A stretch of DNA of 64,000 bases from Psychrobacter sp. JB385 (GTDB taxonomy: Bacteria; Pseudomonadota; Gammaproteobacteria; Pseudomonadales; Moraxellaceae), in the NCBI RefSeq assembly GCF_900163785.1, contig NZ_FUKN01000014.1, positions 558,001 through 622,000 on the forward strand, read 5' to 3'. Below the pieces are notes generated by a model. It saw nothing but the letters and a program-made list of their open reading frames with translations. It ran no database searches and was not told where the DNA came from. Position numbers and translations under genes: made by a program. Every line of letters begins with the position of its first letter. The stretch's first letter is position 1. Below are positions 41,701 through 49,787 of this stretch, piece after piece.

Positions 41701-42480
41701 ATGACCAATACATCATTAGAGTCATCAAGCAGCACACACAAAAAACCTTTGTTGGGCGTCAACATTGACCATGTCGCTACATTGCGCCAAGCGCGAGGTG
41801 TGAGTTACCCAAGTCCTTTGGATGCTGCTTTATTGTGTGAAAAAGCAGGAGCAGACGGCATCACCATACACTTACGTGAAGATCGCCGTCATATTCAAGA
41901 TTCAGACGTTTACGAGATAGCAGAGCACTTAACGACCAGATTGAATTTAGAAATGGCAGCAACAACTGAAATGCTGGCAATTGCTTGTAAGGTCAAACCA
42001 TATTGGGTTTGTTTGGTGCCAGAAAAGCGCGAAGAGTTAACAACAGAGGGCGGGCTTGATGTTGCAGGGCAGACTGCTGGATTAACAGAATACATTCGTA
42101 CTTTACAGACCGTAGGCACGAAAGTTTCCTTGTTTATTGATCCAGATGAGACACAAATCTCTGCTGCTATCAGTTGCGGCGCAGACGCTATTGAATTACA
42201 TACTGGCGCTTATGCTGAGGTATGTTTGACAGAGGATACAGACGCTCAGATTGCTGAATTAAAGCGAATTAAGCAAGCGGTTACCTTTGCTCAAAGTATG
42301 AGCCATGAGTTGTTGATTAATGCAGGTCATGGTCTGACACGTGATAATGTCAAAGCAATCGCGCAAATCGACGGTATTTATGAGCTGAACATTGGGCATG
42401 CGCTTATTGCGGATGCCATATTTGTAGGTATCGAACAAGCCGTTGTTTTGATGAAAAGCGCCATGCACGAAGACAACTAA
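41701..42480 (+). CDS. pdxJ: Pyridoxine 5'-phosphate synthase PdxJ
   Basis: It condenses 1-deoxyxylulose-5-phosphate with amino-acetone phosphate to make the pyridoxine ring. Its TIM-barrel landmarks are [16 protein letters not shown] near the N terminus, the [17 protein letters not shown] loop, [16 protein letters not shown], and the phosphate site [11 protein letters not shown]. The length of 259 is normal. It ends 18 nt before the stop of the convergent pseudopilin gene. Confidence 0.97.
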   Translation: MTNTSLESSSSTHKKPLLGVNIDHVATLRQARGVSYPSPLDAALLCEKAGADGITIHLREDRRHIQDSDVYEIAEHLTTRLNLEMAATTEMLAIACKVKPYWVCLVPEKREELTTEGGLDVAGQTAGLTEYIRTLQTVGTKVSLFIDPDETQISAAISCGADAIELHTGAYAEVCLTEDTDAQIAELKRIKQAVTFAQSMSHELLINAGHGLTRDNVKAIAQIDGIYELNIGHALIADAIFVGIEQAVVLMKSAMHEDN

Positions 42481-42498
42481 AAGTAGGGTTCATCGATT

Positions 42499-43104
42499 TT
42501 AAGTATCATCGCAGTCAGTAGGATGGTTTTCATTATGTTTTTGTTTGACAATGCCTGATTGGTTAAATGATATAAGATACATGACTTTATTGTAAGCTAC
42601 CGTTGGACAGTACTTGATATGACCAAAATGACCTCTAGGAGTGCCACTATCGCCCCAAAATTTGGTGTAGTGGCGCCTATTACCGACTCGTAAGCTTAGC
42701 GTACTATATTTAAGATTTAACGACTGCTGATTGATTAATACATCCACTTGAGCATCATAATTCTTACTATTACTTTTGTCTATAAATACCAAAAGCATCG
42801 TGCCACCATCTCTTTGGCAGTGTCCTTCCTTGGTAGATAGACATACAAGCACATCCTCTTTTCTGATATAACTCTCTGCTTTTGCTAAAGCAAGCGAGCG
42901 CTTTATCTGACTCTGAATACGCTTGGCTTCCATACTTGCTAGTTTTGTTTGTATAGCAGGTGCTGCGACAGTCACTAGAATGGCTAATATTGCCACGGTA
43001 ATCATGAGCTCAACAAGGGTAAAACCTTGCTTGACCATATGGATCGCAATCTTCTTATTTTTGATTGCCGATTTTTTGTGTCTCTTTGTCTTAGTAAGAA
43101 CCAT
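42499..43104 (-). CDS. fimT: FimT/GspH-type pseudopilin
   Basis: A minor type IV pilin-like protein. The prepilin peptidase site and hydrophobic helix are MVKQG/FTLVELMITVAILA; the rest forms a GspH/FimT-type globular domain with cysteines in VLVCLSTKEGHCQRDG and a C-terminal PTDCDD. FimT-like pseudopilins assist pilus assembly and, in relatives, DNA uptake. The start is uncertain: 43104 gives a basic leader of 26 residues before the cleavage site, whereas 43038 gives only five; the frame is open to 43245 but that would add an unlikely leader. No other pilus gene is adjacent. Confidence 0.85.
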   Translation of the reverse strand: MVLTKTKRHKKSAIKNKKIAIHMVKQGFTLVELMITVAILAILVTVAAPAIQTKLASMEAKRIQSQIKRSLALAKAESYIRKEDVLVCLSTKEGHCQRDGGTMLLVFIDKSNSKNYDAQVDVLINQQSLNLKYSTLSLRVGNRRHYTKFWGDSGTPRGHFGHIKYCPTVAYNKVMYLISFNQSGIVKQKHNENHPTDCDDT

Positions 43105-43245
43105 ATTTCTTTTAAACAGAGCAAAGTAAACCATAGAGTAAATCAGCTTATTAGAGAGAAGTGAGATAATGACAGACAGTTTTCTATAAGGTAAAAATCT
43201 CTGATACAGTAGTTTCACAAAATAGTGTCGTCTGTAATATATCAA

Positions 43246-43714
43246 CCGATTTGATGGCTCAGTTTGACCTATTTAATGCGCTTTGCATTTTTATGAAATA
43301 ATGTTTGGTCTTAATTATAAACAGAATATATGTCTAGTGTCAAAAAATGTTTCAATTAGTGAATGAAGGTTTTTAATAATAGAGAAAAATTATCAACTGT
43401 ATTAAAATACGCTCAGACAATAGATGCTGTTACCTTTACAATCTATTGTGAACTGACATACAAAAGATAAAAAGCGTAAGGTGTGTTAGTTCTAGGTAAC
43501 TTCAGCTGATTATTGTGTTTTAGTTACAACATTATCGTGTAATAATGTGTAGCTGGTTAACGAAAAAAGTTGTAAACTGAATTGATAATCGCTAAGCTAC
43601 TCCTTAATTGGTTGTGCTTTGTAACTTTAAATGCGTGAAAGATGTCTACTTTAGAGCGTCTTGAAAATCGGTTTTGCTTAACGCATCACTAAAATTATCC
43701 TTTGGAGGAAGTCC
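43246..43714. other. AT-rich gap upstream of the OmpA-family gene
   Basis: No gene is seen in these 469 bases. It likely holds a long leader and promoter for the strongly expressed porin. One inverted repeat (43529-43548) stands out; the ribosome site GGAGGAA lies 7 nt before the porin start. Confidence 0.6.
43529..43548. promoter_or_regulatory. Inverted repeat upstream of the OmpA-family gene
   Basis: ACATTAT and ATAATGT flank CGTGTA, a perfect 7-bp inverted repeat 166 nt before the porin start. It could be an operator or part of a promoter (its right arm includes TAATAAT). Confidence 0.4.
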
Positions 43715-45019
43715 ATGAAATTGAATAAAATTGCCCTAGCTCTGGTTGCCGTAACAGCTGCACCTTTAGCAGCTAATGCTGGCGTAACGATTAGCCCATT
43801 GTTACTTGGTTATCACATGACTGAAGAGTTTGGTGATACGTCTGATAAGCAACGTGATATTCTTAAAACTGGTAAAGATCTTTACGTAAATGCTGACGGT
43901 CAATCAATCGACGGTCGTGCTGGTCAAGTACCGAACGGTGGCGTCGCTCAAGAAAGTGGTTTATATACTGGTGCTGCATTAGGTATCGAATTGACGCCTT
44001 CTACTCAGTTCCAAGTAGAATATGGTGTTACAAATACCAATGGTGAAGCATCAGAAAGATCTGCAGAGGCTGGTGTAAACCGCTTTGACGTAGAGCAAAC
44101 CATGCTTTCTGGTAACTTCTTGATCGGTACTGAAGAATTCACTGGTTATACTGATAATGCTCTTAAGCCATATGTATTGATCGGTGCTGGTCAATCTAAA
44201 ATTAAAGTAGAAAACCAAGAAGCTTACGGTCCTGATCAAGGTTCTTCTGTAGGTGATGTTCCAGCTGGTACTGAAGTATCAAGCTCTAAAGACACTATCG
44301 GTAACCTAGGTCTAGGTGCTATGTATCGCATCAACGATGCACTAAGCCTACGTGGTGAAGCTCGTGCGATTCACAACTTTGATAACAACTGGTGGGAAGG
44401 CATGGCTTTGGCCGGCTTAGAAGTAGTACTTGGCGGTCACTTAGCGCCTACAGTAGCTGTACCACCGATGCAAGAGCCAGTAGTTGACAATACTCCAGTA
44501 GTAGTTGTTGAATCTGATCTTGATTCTGATGGCGATGGCGTAGCTGATAGTATCGATCAGTGCCCAGGTACTCCAATGAACGTAGTGGTTGATGAAGTTG
44601 GTTGCCCAGTACCAGTAGATATTACTGATGAACTGAAAATGGAACTACGTGTATTCTTTGATAACGACAAATCAGCTATCAAAAACCAGTACAAACCAGA
44701 AATCGCTAAAGTAGCAGAGAAGATGCGCGAGTATCCTAACTCTACAGCACGTATCGAAGGTCATGCTTCTAAAACAGGTCCTTCAGCACGTTATAACCAA
44801 CGTCTATCTGAAGCTCGTGCCGTTGCTGTTAAATCTATGCTAACTAACGAATTCGGTGTTGCTCCAAACCGTCTATCAACTGTTGGTTATGGTTATGACA
44901 ACCCAATCGCACCAAACGATACTGAAGAAGGTCGTGCTATGAACCGTCGTGTTTATGCCATCATCACTGGTGACAAAACAATGACTGTTGAGCAAACTAA
45001 AGATATGGTTGTTCAGTAA
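43715..45019 (+). CDS. OmpA/OprF-family outer-membrane protein
   Basis: An outer-membrane beta-barrel protein with a peptidoglycan-binding domain. The signal peptide ends at ANA (about residue 22). The barrel spans about 25-245, a short thrombospondin-type calcium-binding repeat DSDGDGVADSIDQCPGTP lies at about 269-286 with a disulphide-forming cysteine pair, and the OmpA C-terminal domain (RVFFDNDKSAIKNQ to RLSTVGYGYDNP) follows. Codons are strongly biased (GGT, GTA, CGT), as expected for a very abundant protein. It has a strong ribosome site and a clear terminator. Confidence 0.93.
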   Translation: MKLNKIALALVAVTAAPLAANAGVTISPLLLGYHMTEEFGDTSDKQRDILKTGKDLYVNADGQSIDGRAGQVPNGGVAQESGLYTGAALGIELTPSTQFQVEYGVTNTNGEASERSAEAGVNRFDVEQTMLSGNFLIGTEEFTGYTDNALKPYVLIGAGQSKIKVENQEAYGPDQGSSVGDVPAGTEVSSSKDTIGNLGLGAMYRINDALSLRGEARAIHNFDNNWWEGMALAGLEVVLGGHLAPTVAVPPMQEPVVDNTPVVVVESDLDSDGDGVADSIDQCPGTPMNVVVDEVGCPVPVDITDELKMELRVFFDNDKSAIKNQYKPEIAKVAEKMREYPNSTARIEGHASKTGPSARYNQRLSEARAVAVKSMLTNEFGVAPNRLSTVGYGYDNPIAPNDTEEGRAMNRRVYAIITGDKTMTVEQTKDMVVQ

Positions 45020-45058
45020 GTAATCATCGATTGATTATATTGTTAAATATATAGTTAC

Positions 45059-45089
45059 AAAAAAAGCTACCTAATGGGTAGCTTTTTTT
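45059..45089 (+). terminator. Terminator after the OmpA-family gene
   Basis: AAAAAGCTACC pairs with GGGTAGCTTTTT and a T run follows, 40 nt after the stop codon. Confidence 0.9.
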
Positions 45090-45379
45090 ATTTATACATT
45101 CAGAAAAGTAAGTTATTACATAAATTTATGAAGCAATAATGTTATACTACCCCCCGAAACATTCTGTAGATTGACAGAATGTACATTAGCATAGCTATCT
45201 GTATGATGAATTTATCAGTATAGATATATGATTGTATTGAAATTATCTTATTCTAAATATTTTACCTATTGTAAATTCTATCGTGAATAAACCTTCGATC
45301 TCTATCTGATTTATAAAAAACGTTTATCCAGCGGCGCTTACTGCTACTGCACTCTTTTAAGACAAAACGAGCATTTTAT
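45090..45379 (+). other. typA leader region
   Basis: A 290-nt stretch without a gene. It has TATACT at about 45143-45148 as a possible -10, followed by a run of six C residues and a perfect 9-bp hairpin, ACATTCTGT and ACAGAATGT (45159-45182, six-base loop). The arrangement suggests a structured 5' leader of about 220 nt for typA. Confidence 0.5.
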
Positions 45380-47230
45380 ATGGCGAACGATATCAAACAC
45401 CTGCGTAACATTGCAATTATTGCCCACGTTGACCACGGTAAAACGACTTTGGTTGATAAGCTATTACATCAATCTGGTACTTTTGGTGACCGCGCAAACA
45501 TTGCTGAACGCGCAATGGACTCAGGTGATATTGAGCAAGAACGTGGTATCACTATTTTGGCTAAAAACACAGCCATTCGATGGACAGATCAAACTTCAGA
45601 AACTGAGTATCGTATTAACATTGTTGATACCCCAGGTCACGCCGATTTTGGTGGTGAAGTTGAACGTGTTATGTCGATGGTAGATTGCGTACTTCTAGTG
45701 GTAGATGCTGTCGATGGTCCAATGCCTCAAACTCGTTTTGTCACGCAAAAAGCATTCGAGCAAGGTCTAAAGCCAATTGTTGTTATCAACAAAATTGACC
45801 GTCCTGGCTCACGTCCTGACTGGGTAATGGATCAAATCTTTGATTTATTTGATAATCTAGGCGCTAGCGATGAGCAGTTGGATTTCCCAGTTGTTTATGC
45901 TTCAGCTTTGAATGGTATTGCAGGTTTAGAAGCAGACGCTTTAGCTGATGACATGACGCCGCTTTTCAAGACCATCGTTGATGTTGTACAGCCACCACAA
46001 GTGGATGCAGATGCACCATTCCGTATGCAAATCTCAAGCCTAGACTACAACAGCTTCGTTGGTGTTATTGGTATTGGCCGTATTCAGCGTGGTAAGATTT
46101 CAACAAACACGCAAGTAACGGTTATCGATAAGCATGGTAAAACACGCAATGGCCGTATCCTTAAGATTATGGGTTATCATGGCCTTGATCGTATTGAAGT
46201 AGAAGATGCGCAAGCAGGTGACATCGTTTGTATCACTGGTATTGATGCACTGCATATTTCAGACACAATCTGTGATCCTAATAATGTTGAAGCATTACCA
46301 GCACTAACGGTAGATGAACCTACAGTTTCTATGAACTTCCAAGTAAACAACTCACCGTTTGCTGGTCGTGATGGTAAGTTTGTGACGTCACGTAATATTC
46401 GTGAGCGTCTTGAGCGTGAACTGATTCATAACGTAGCACTACGTGTTGAAGATACTGAATCTCCTGATAAATTTAAAGTTTCAGGTCGCGGTGAGCTTCA
46501 TTTATCTGTATTGATCGAAAACATGCGCCGTGAAGGTTTTGAGCTTGGTGTATCAGGCCCAGAAGTTATCGTAAAAGAAGTAGATGGCAAACTTCAAGAG
46601 CCTTATGAAAATGTGGTCTTCGATATTGAAGAAGAGCATCAAGGTTCTATCATGGAACAAGTTGGCTTGCGTAAAGGCGAGATGACCAACATGGAACTTG
46701 ATGGTAAAGGTCGTATGCGTATTGAAGCAACGATACCAGCTCGTGGCTTGATTGGTTTCCGTTCAGAGTTCTTAACGCTGACCTCAGGTAGTGGTATCAT
46801 GACGTCAAGCTTCTCACATTACGGTCCTCAAAAGATCGGTGATGTTGGTGGTCGTTCTAACGGTGTATTGGTTTCTATGGCAAATGGTACTTGCTTAGGA
46901 TTCGCACTGTTTAACCTACAGAAGCGCGGTAAATTGTTTGCTGAGCCACAGCTTGAAGTTTACGAAGGTATGATTGTTGGTCTCAACTCGCGTAACGATG
47001 ACATGGTGGTTAACCCTACCACTGCTAAGCAGTTAACCAACGTTCGTGCTAGTGGTACTGACGAAGCATTAACATTAACACCAGCTGTCAAGTTTACTCT
47101 TGAGCAAGCGCTTGAGTTTATTCAAGATGACGAATTGGTTGAAGTAACACCAAAAGCTGTTCGTATCCGTAAACGTTACCTCACTGAAAGCGAGCGTAAG
47201 CGTCACGGTCGTAGCAAAAAAGGTGCTTAA
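45380..47230 (+). CDS. typA: Translational GTPase TypA/BipA
   Basis: A ribosome-binding GTPase needed for 50S assembly at low temperature and for stress adaptation. G1 is AHVDHGKTT (about 14-22), G3 [10 protein letters not shown] and G4 NKID; domains II, III and V and the TypA C-terminal domain ([32 protein letters not shown]) follow. At 616 residues its length is normal. Codon use is strongly biased, like that of the upstream porin gene. It ends in a good terminator. Confidence 0.97.
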   Translation: MANDIKHLRNIAIIAHVDHGKTTLVDKLLHQSGTFGDRANIAERAMDSGDIEQERGITILAKNTAIRWTDQTSETEYRINIVDTPGHADFGGEVERVMSMVDCVLLVVDAVDGPMPQTRFVTQKAFEQGLKPIVVINKIDRPGSRPDWVMDQIFDLFDNLGASDEQLDFPVVYASALNGIAGLEADALADDMTPLFKTIVDVVQPPQVDADAPFRMQISSLDYNSFVGVIGIGRIQRGKISTNTQVTVIDKHGKTRNGRILKIMGYHGLDRIEVEDAQAGDIVCITGIDALHISDTICDPNNVEALPALTVDEPTVSMNFQVNNSPFAGRDGKFVTSRNIRERLERELIHNVALRVEDTESPDKFKVSGRGELHLSVLIENMRREGFELGVSGPEVIVKEVDGKLQEPYENVVFDIEEEHQGSIMEQVGLRKGEMTNMELDGKGRMRIEATIPARGLIGFRSEFLTLTSGSGIMTSSFSHYGPQKIGDVGGRSNGVLVSMANGTCLGFALFNLQKRGKLFAEPQLEVYEGMIVGLNSRNDDMVVNPTTAKQLTNVRASGTDEALTLTPAVKFTLEQALEFIQDDELVEVTPKAVRIRKRYLTESERKRHGRSKKGA

Positions 47231-47314
47231 TATCAAACAATAGATGATTATCTATTGGAGTGGTATTTGATGCTATTCTTGTTTTAAGATTGGTATCTAA
47301 ATAGCTGAAAGATT

Positions 47315-47363
47315 AGCAGTATAGAATGAACGAAATACAGTTCATCTTATACTGCTTTTTTTT
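47315..47363 (+). terminator. Terminator after typA
   Basis: AGCAGTATA pairs with TATACTGCT and, inside, ATGAAC pairs with GTTCAT; a long T run follows. It lies 85 nt after the stop codon. The remaining bases to mscL (47364-47499) show no gene. Confidence 0.85.
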
Positions 47364-47499
47364 GGGCTGTAATTCTTCTATACTGTAAATAGAAGAATCA
47401 ACAGTAGTAGTGTTTTTAGCTATTGTTCTTTAGGCGTAAAGTTAAGTCGATTATTGAGACCCTTATCTTGTTGTAAATCAATACTTTGAGGAGAGAATA

Positions 47500-47943
47500 A
47501 TGAGTATGGTTTCGGAGTTTAAAGAGTTTGCTCTAAAAGGCAATGTAATGGACTTGGCGGTCGGTGTCATTATCGGAGGAGCCTTTGCGACTATCACAAA
47601 GTCTTTGGTTGAAGATATTATGATGCCGATTGTTGCCTTCATAGCAGGTGGTGAAATCAATTTCAAGAACATGTTCTTGGTTTTAGGTGATGTGCCTGAG
47701 GGCGTTGCTAGGAATTACGATGCACTCAAGCAAGCAGGTATACCAGTGCTAGCTTACGGAAGTTTTATTACCGTTCTTATTAACTTTTTAATTTTGGCTT
47801 TTATCATTTTTATGATGGTCAAAATAGTTAATAAAATGCGCCGTAAAGAAGAAGTTAAAGAAGTGGTGAAGCAGCCTTCAGAAGAAGTGCAGTTGCTTCG
47901 TGAGATTAGTGCTAAGCTGAGTAATACCATCATTCAAAAATGA
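47500..47943 (+). CDS. mscL: Large-conductance mechanosensitive channel MscL
   Basis: An inner-membrane emergency valve that opens under hypo-osmotic shock. The family start FKEFALKGNVMDLAVGVIIG leads into the first span (about 15-45), with the second span at about 85-110 (ITVLINFLILAFIIFMMV) and a charged C-terminal helix (KPSEEVQLLREISAKL-like, here QPSEEVQLLREI). The length of 147 is normal. GAGGAGAG precedes the start. It ends in a terminator. Confidence 0.97.
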   Translation: MSMVSEFKEFALKGNVMDLAVGVIIGGAFATITKSLVEDIMMPIVAFIAGGEINFKNMFLVLGDVPEGVARNYDALKQAGIPVLAYGSFITVLINFLILAFIIFMMVKIVNKMRRKEEVKEVVKQPSEEVQLLREISAKLSNTIIQK

Positions 47944-47965
47944 AAGTTTTTTATTGATATGAGAC

Positions 47966-47997
47966 AAAAAAGGCTAACGTGATGTTAGCCTTTTTTT
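47966..47997 (+). terminator. Terminator after mscL
   Basis: AAAAAAGGCTAAC pairs with GTTAGCCTTTTTT; T runs are on both sides, so it can serve both mscL and the convergent small gene at 48065. Confidence 0.9.
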
Positions 47998-48064
47998 GTT
48001 TTTTCGGATACTCAGTGTGCAGATATAAGTGTGTCAGATAACACTTCAACTATCTAGCAACGCG

Positions 48065-48520
48065 TTAAGGATTCACTACAGGTGAGACGACGACATTATC
48101 GTTGGTGTTGATTAGAATCTCTGATGGACGATCGACGACAATACGTACAAGGTTGTCATTGCTAACCACTTGTGACTTATAGTAATTGTCTTCAGCAACG
48201 GTACAGCCAAGGCAGCGACCCATGGCGTCCCAAGGTTCTACAAATAGCTTTTGCTGTGCTTGGTCTGCATTACCGCCGATCAGCGAAAAAGGGAGGCTGA
48301 CAATATAAGCAGCCGTACCAGCAACGGCATTAACCAGTTGTAGAGGTTTACCTACGACAGTATCCACCATCATCGTTCCATAAGAAGGACCAAAATCTGT
48401 CTCGTCGATTTCTATGGCTGCCAAGGCAGGCTGCATACTCATGACCAGTAAACTTAAGCTTGCAGCAACAGTAAGAACTTTCTGTTTTACTGTCTGTGGC
48501 TTCTTGGCTTTGACAATCAT
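48065..48520 (-). CDS. Small exported protein of unknown function
   Basis: A 151-aa protein with a signal peptide (basic start KAKKPQTVKQK, hydrophobic core, cleavage near PALA at about 34). The mature part has a hydrophobic hairpin-like segment (VNAVAGTAAYIVSLPFSLIG), a cysteine pair GRCLGC, and a C-terminal strand region (NLVRIVVDRPSEILI). The first half of the mature part resembles in style the tail of the lipoprotein at 19087-19866. I do not know the family. The 285-nt gap to mutM is AT-rich with no gene. Confidence 0.75.
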   Translation of the reverse strand: MIVKAKKPQTVKQKVLTVAASLSLLVMSMQPALAAIEIDETDFGPSYGTMMVDTVVGKPLQLVNAVAGTAAYIVSLPFSLIGGNADQAQQKLFVEPWDAMGRCLGCTVAEDNYYKSQVVSNDNLVRIVVDRPSEILINTNDNVVVSPVVNP

Positions 48521-48805
48521 AACGATATCCCAAAATTCGCAATTGGTAGGATTATTAGTTGGTATTATTTCTACTCAGAAGAATAATAACAACATAAATA
48601 AATTGGATATTACAGAAAAATCAATCATATGCACTATTTGTGTAAGTGTCTACTATATTAAAGCAAGATGTGTCTAAATAAGCAATAAAAATACGTGTAA
48701 TCGCTTTTCAGTGATAAAAATATAAAATGCTTGATTGAAAAAGATTGGTAGTCATATTCTTTTTTTATGTCAAGAATTAACCAGTAATCAGTGTTTGGAT
48801 GGCAT

Positions 48806-49732
48806 TTAAATCAAAGGCTGACAAAGAGCACAGTAAACACTGGCTCTACCATTGAGCTTGACGTTTTCAAGTACCGTCTGACAGTGTAAACAGGCTTCAC
48901 CCTGTCTGCCATAGACGTTTAAGGTTTGCTGGAAATATCCCGTTTGACCATCAGCAACGGTGAAGTCCCGTAATGTAGAACCACCAAGCTTAATTGCTTT
49001 TTGCAAAATGACCTTGATATGTCCAACCAACGTTGTTATTTGATCATAAGACAAATGATGGGCAGGGGTAGCGGGATGAATCCCAGATAAATACAAACTT
49101 TCTGTCGCATAAATATTGCCAACGCCAACCACCACTTGTTGTTCCATAATTACTGACTTTATAGGGCGCGTGGTAGGTCGTGAGGATTTGCTTGATATAG
49201 CAATCTCGACAGCTGTGTTTTTATCGGTACTCTTAGTACGTTGGATGAGATGGTACAAATAGTCTGCCGTAAATACATCTGAAAGTGGTTCGGGACCGAG
49301 ATGGTCTAATAGTTTACTGCCGTAATCTTCATACCATAATACTGACCCAAAGCGTCTGGGATCATAGTAGTGCAACTGTGATCGCTCGTTATTATCGTCA
49401 GTAAATTCGATAATCAAATGATCATGTTTACGCTTATCTGTGCCGTAAGTGAGCTGTTGTAAGCTCCCCGACATTCCTAAATGAATCAAAAGCTGACGCA
49501 TTTTTGGTCTATCAGCTTGCGTAGCCGTACTTGGTATTGCAGACGAAAAATTGAGTATCAGATATTTGGCCCTGCGCTCGACACTATCCAAGACATAGTC
49601 CACTAGCGCCTCTAAGTCATCTGGCATTACCCAGCGCAACTTTGGCTGAAAGATTTTGAGAGCAGTAATTTTTTGCCCCAATAGTGGGGTAAGGCTGGTT
49701 TTCGTTGTTTCTACTTCTGGCAATTCAGGCAT
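48806..49732 (-). CDS. mutM: Formamidopyrimidine-DNA glycosylase MutM
   Basis: It removes 8-oxoguanine and ring-opened purines and nicks the abasic site. The catalytic P2 and E3 lie in MPELPEVETTK; the helix-two-turn-helix region contains VGVGNIYATESLYLSGIHP; and the C-terminal zinc finger has C-x2-C (CLHC) and C-x2-CQ (CALCQ). At 308 residues it is longer than the usual 270; the difference lies in loops near residues 66-75 and 175-190, which are rich in polar residues. It is downstream of relA on the same strand. Confidence 0.96.
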   Translation of the reverse strand: MPELPEVETTKTSLTPLLGQKITALKIFQPKLRWVMPDDLEALVDYVLDSVERRAKYLILNFSSAIPSTATQADRPKMRQLLIHLGMSGSLQQLTYGTDKRKHDHLIIEFTDDNNERSQLHYYDPRRFGSVLWYEDYGSKLLDHLGPEPLSDVFTADYLYHLIQRTKSTDKNTAVEIAISSKSSRPTTRPIKSVIMEQQVVVGVGNIYATESLYLSGIHPATPAHHLSYDQITTLVGHIKVILQKAIKLGGSTLRDFTVADGQTGYFQQTLNVYGRQGEACLHCQTVLENVKLNGRASVYCALCQPLI

Positions 49733-49787
49733 GATATTTTATGGTAACTCTACGTTAGAATGGATAGATTGTGGTTCTACTCGCTAT

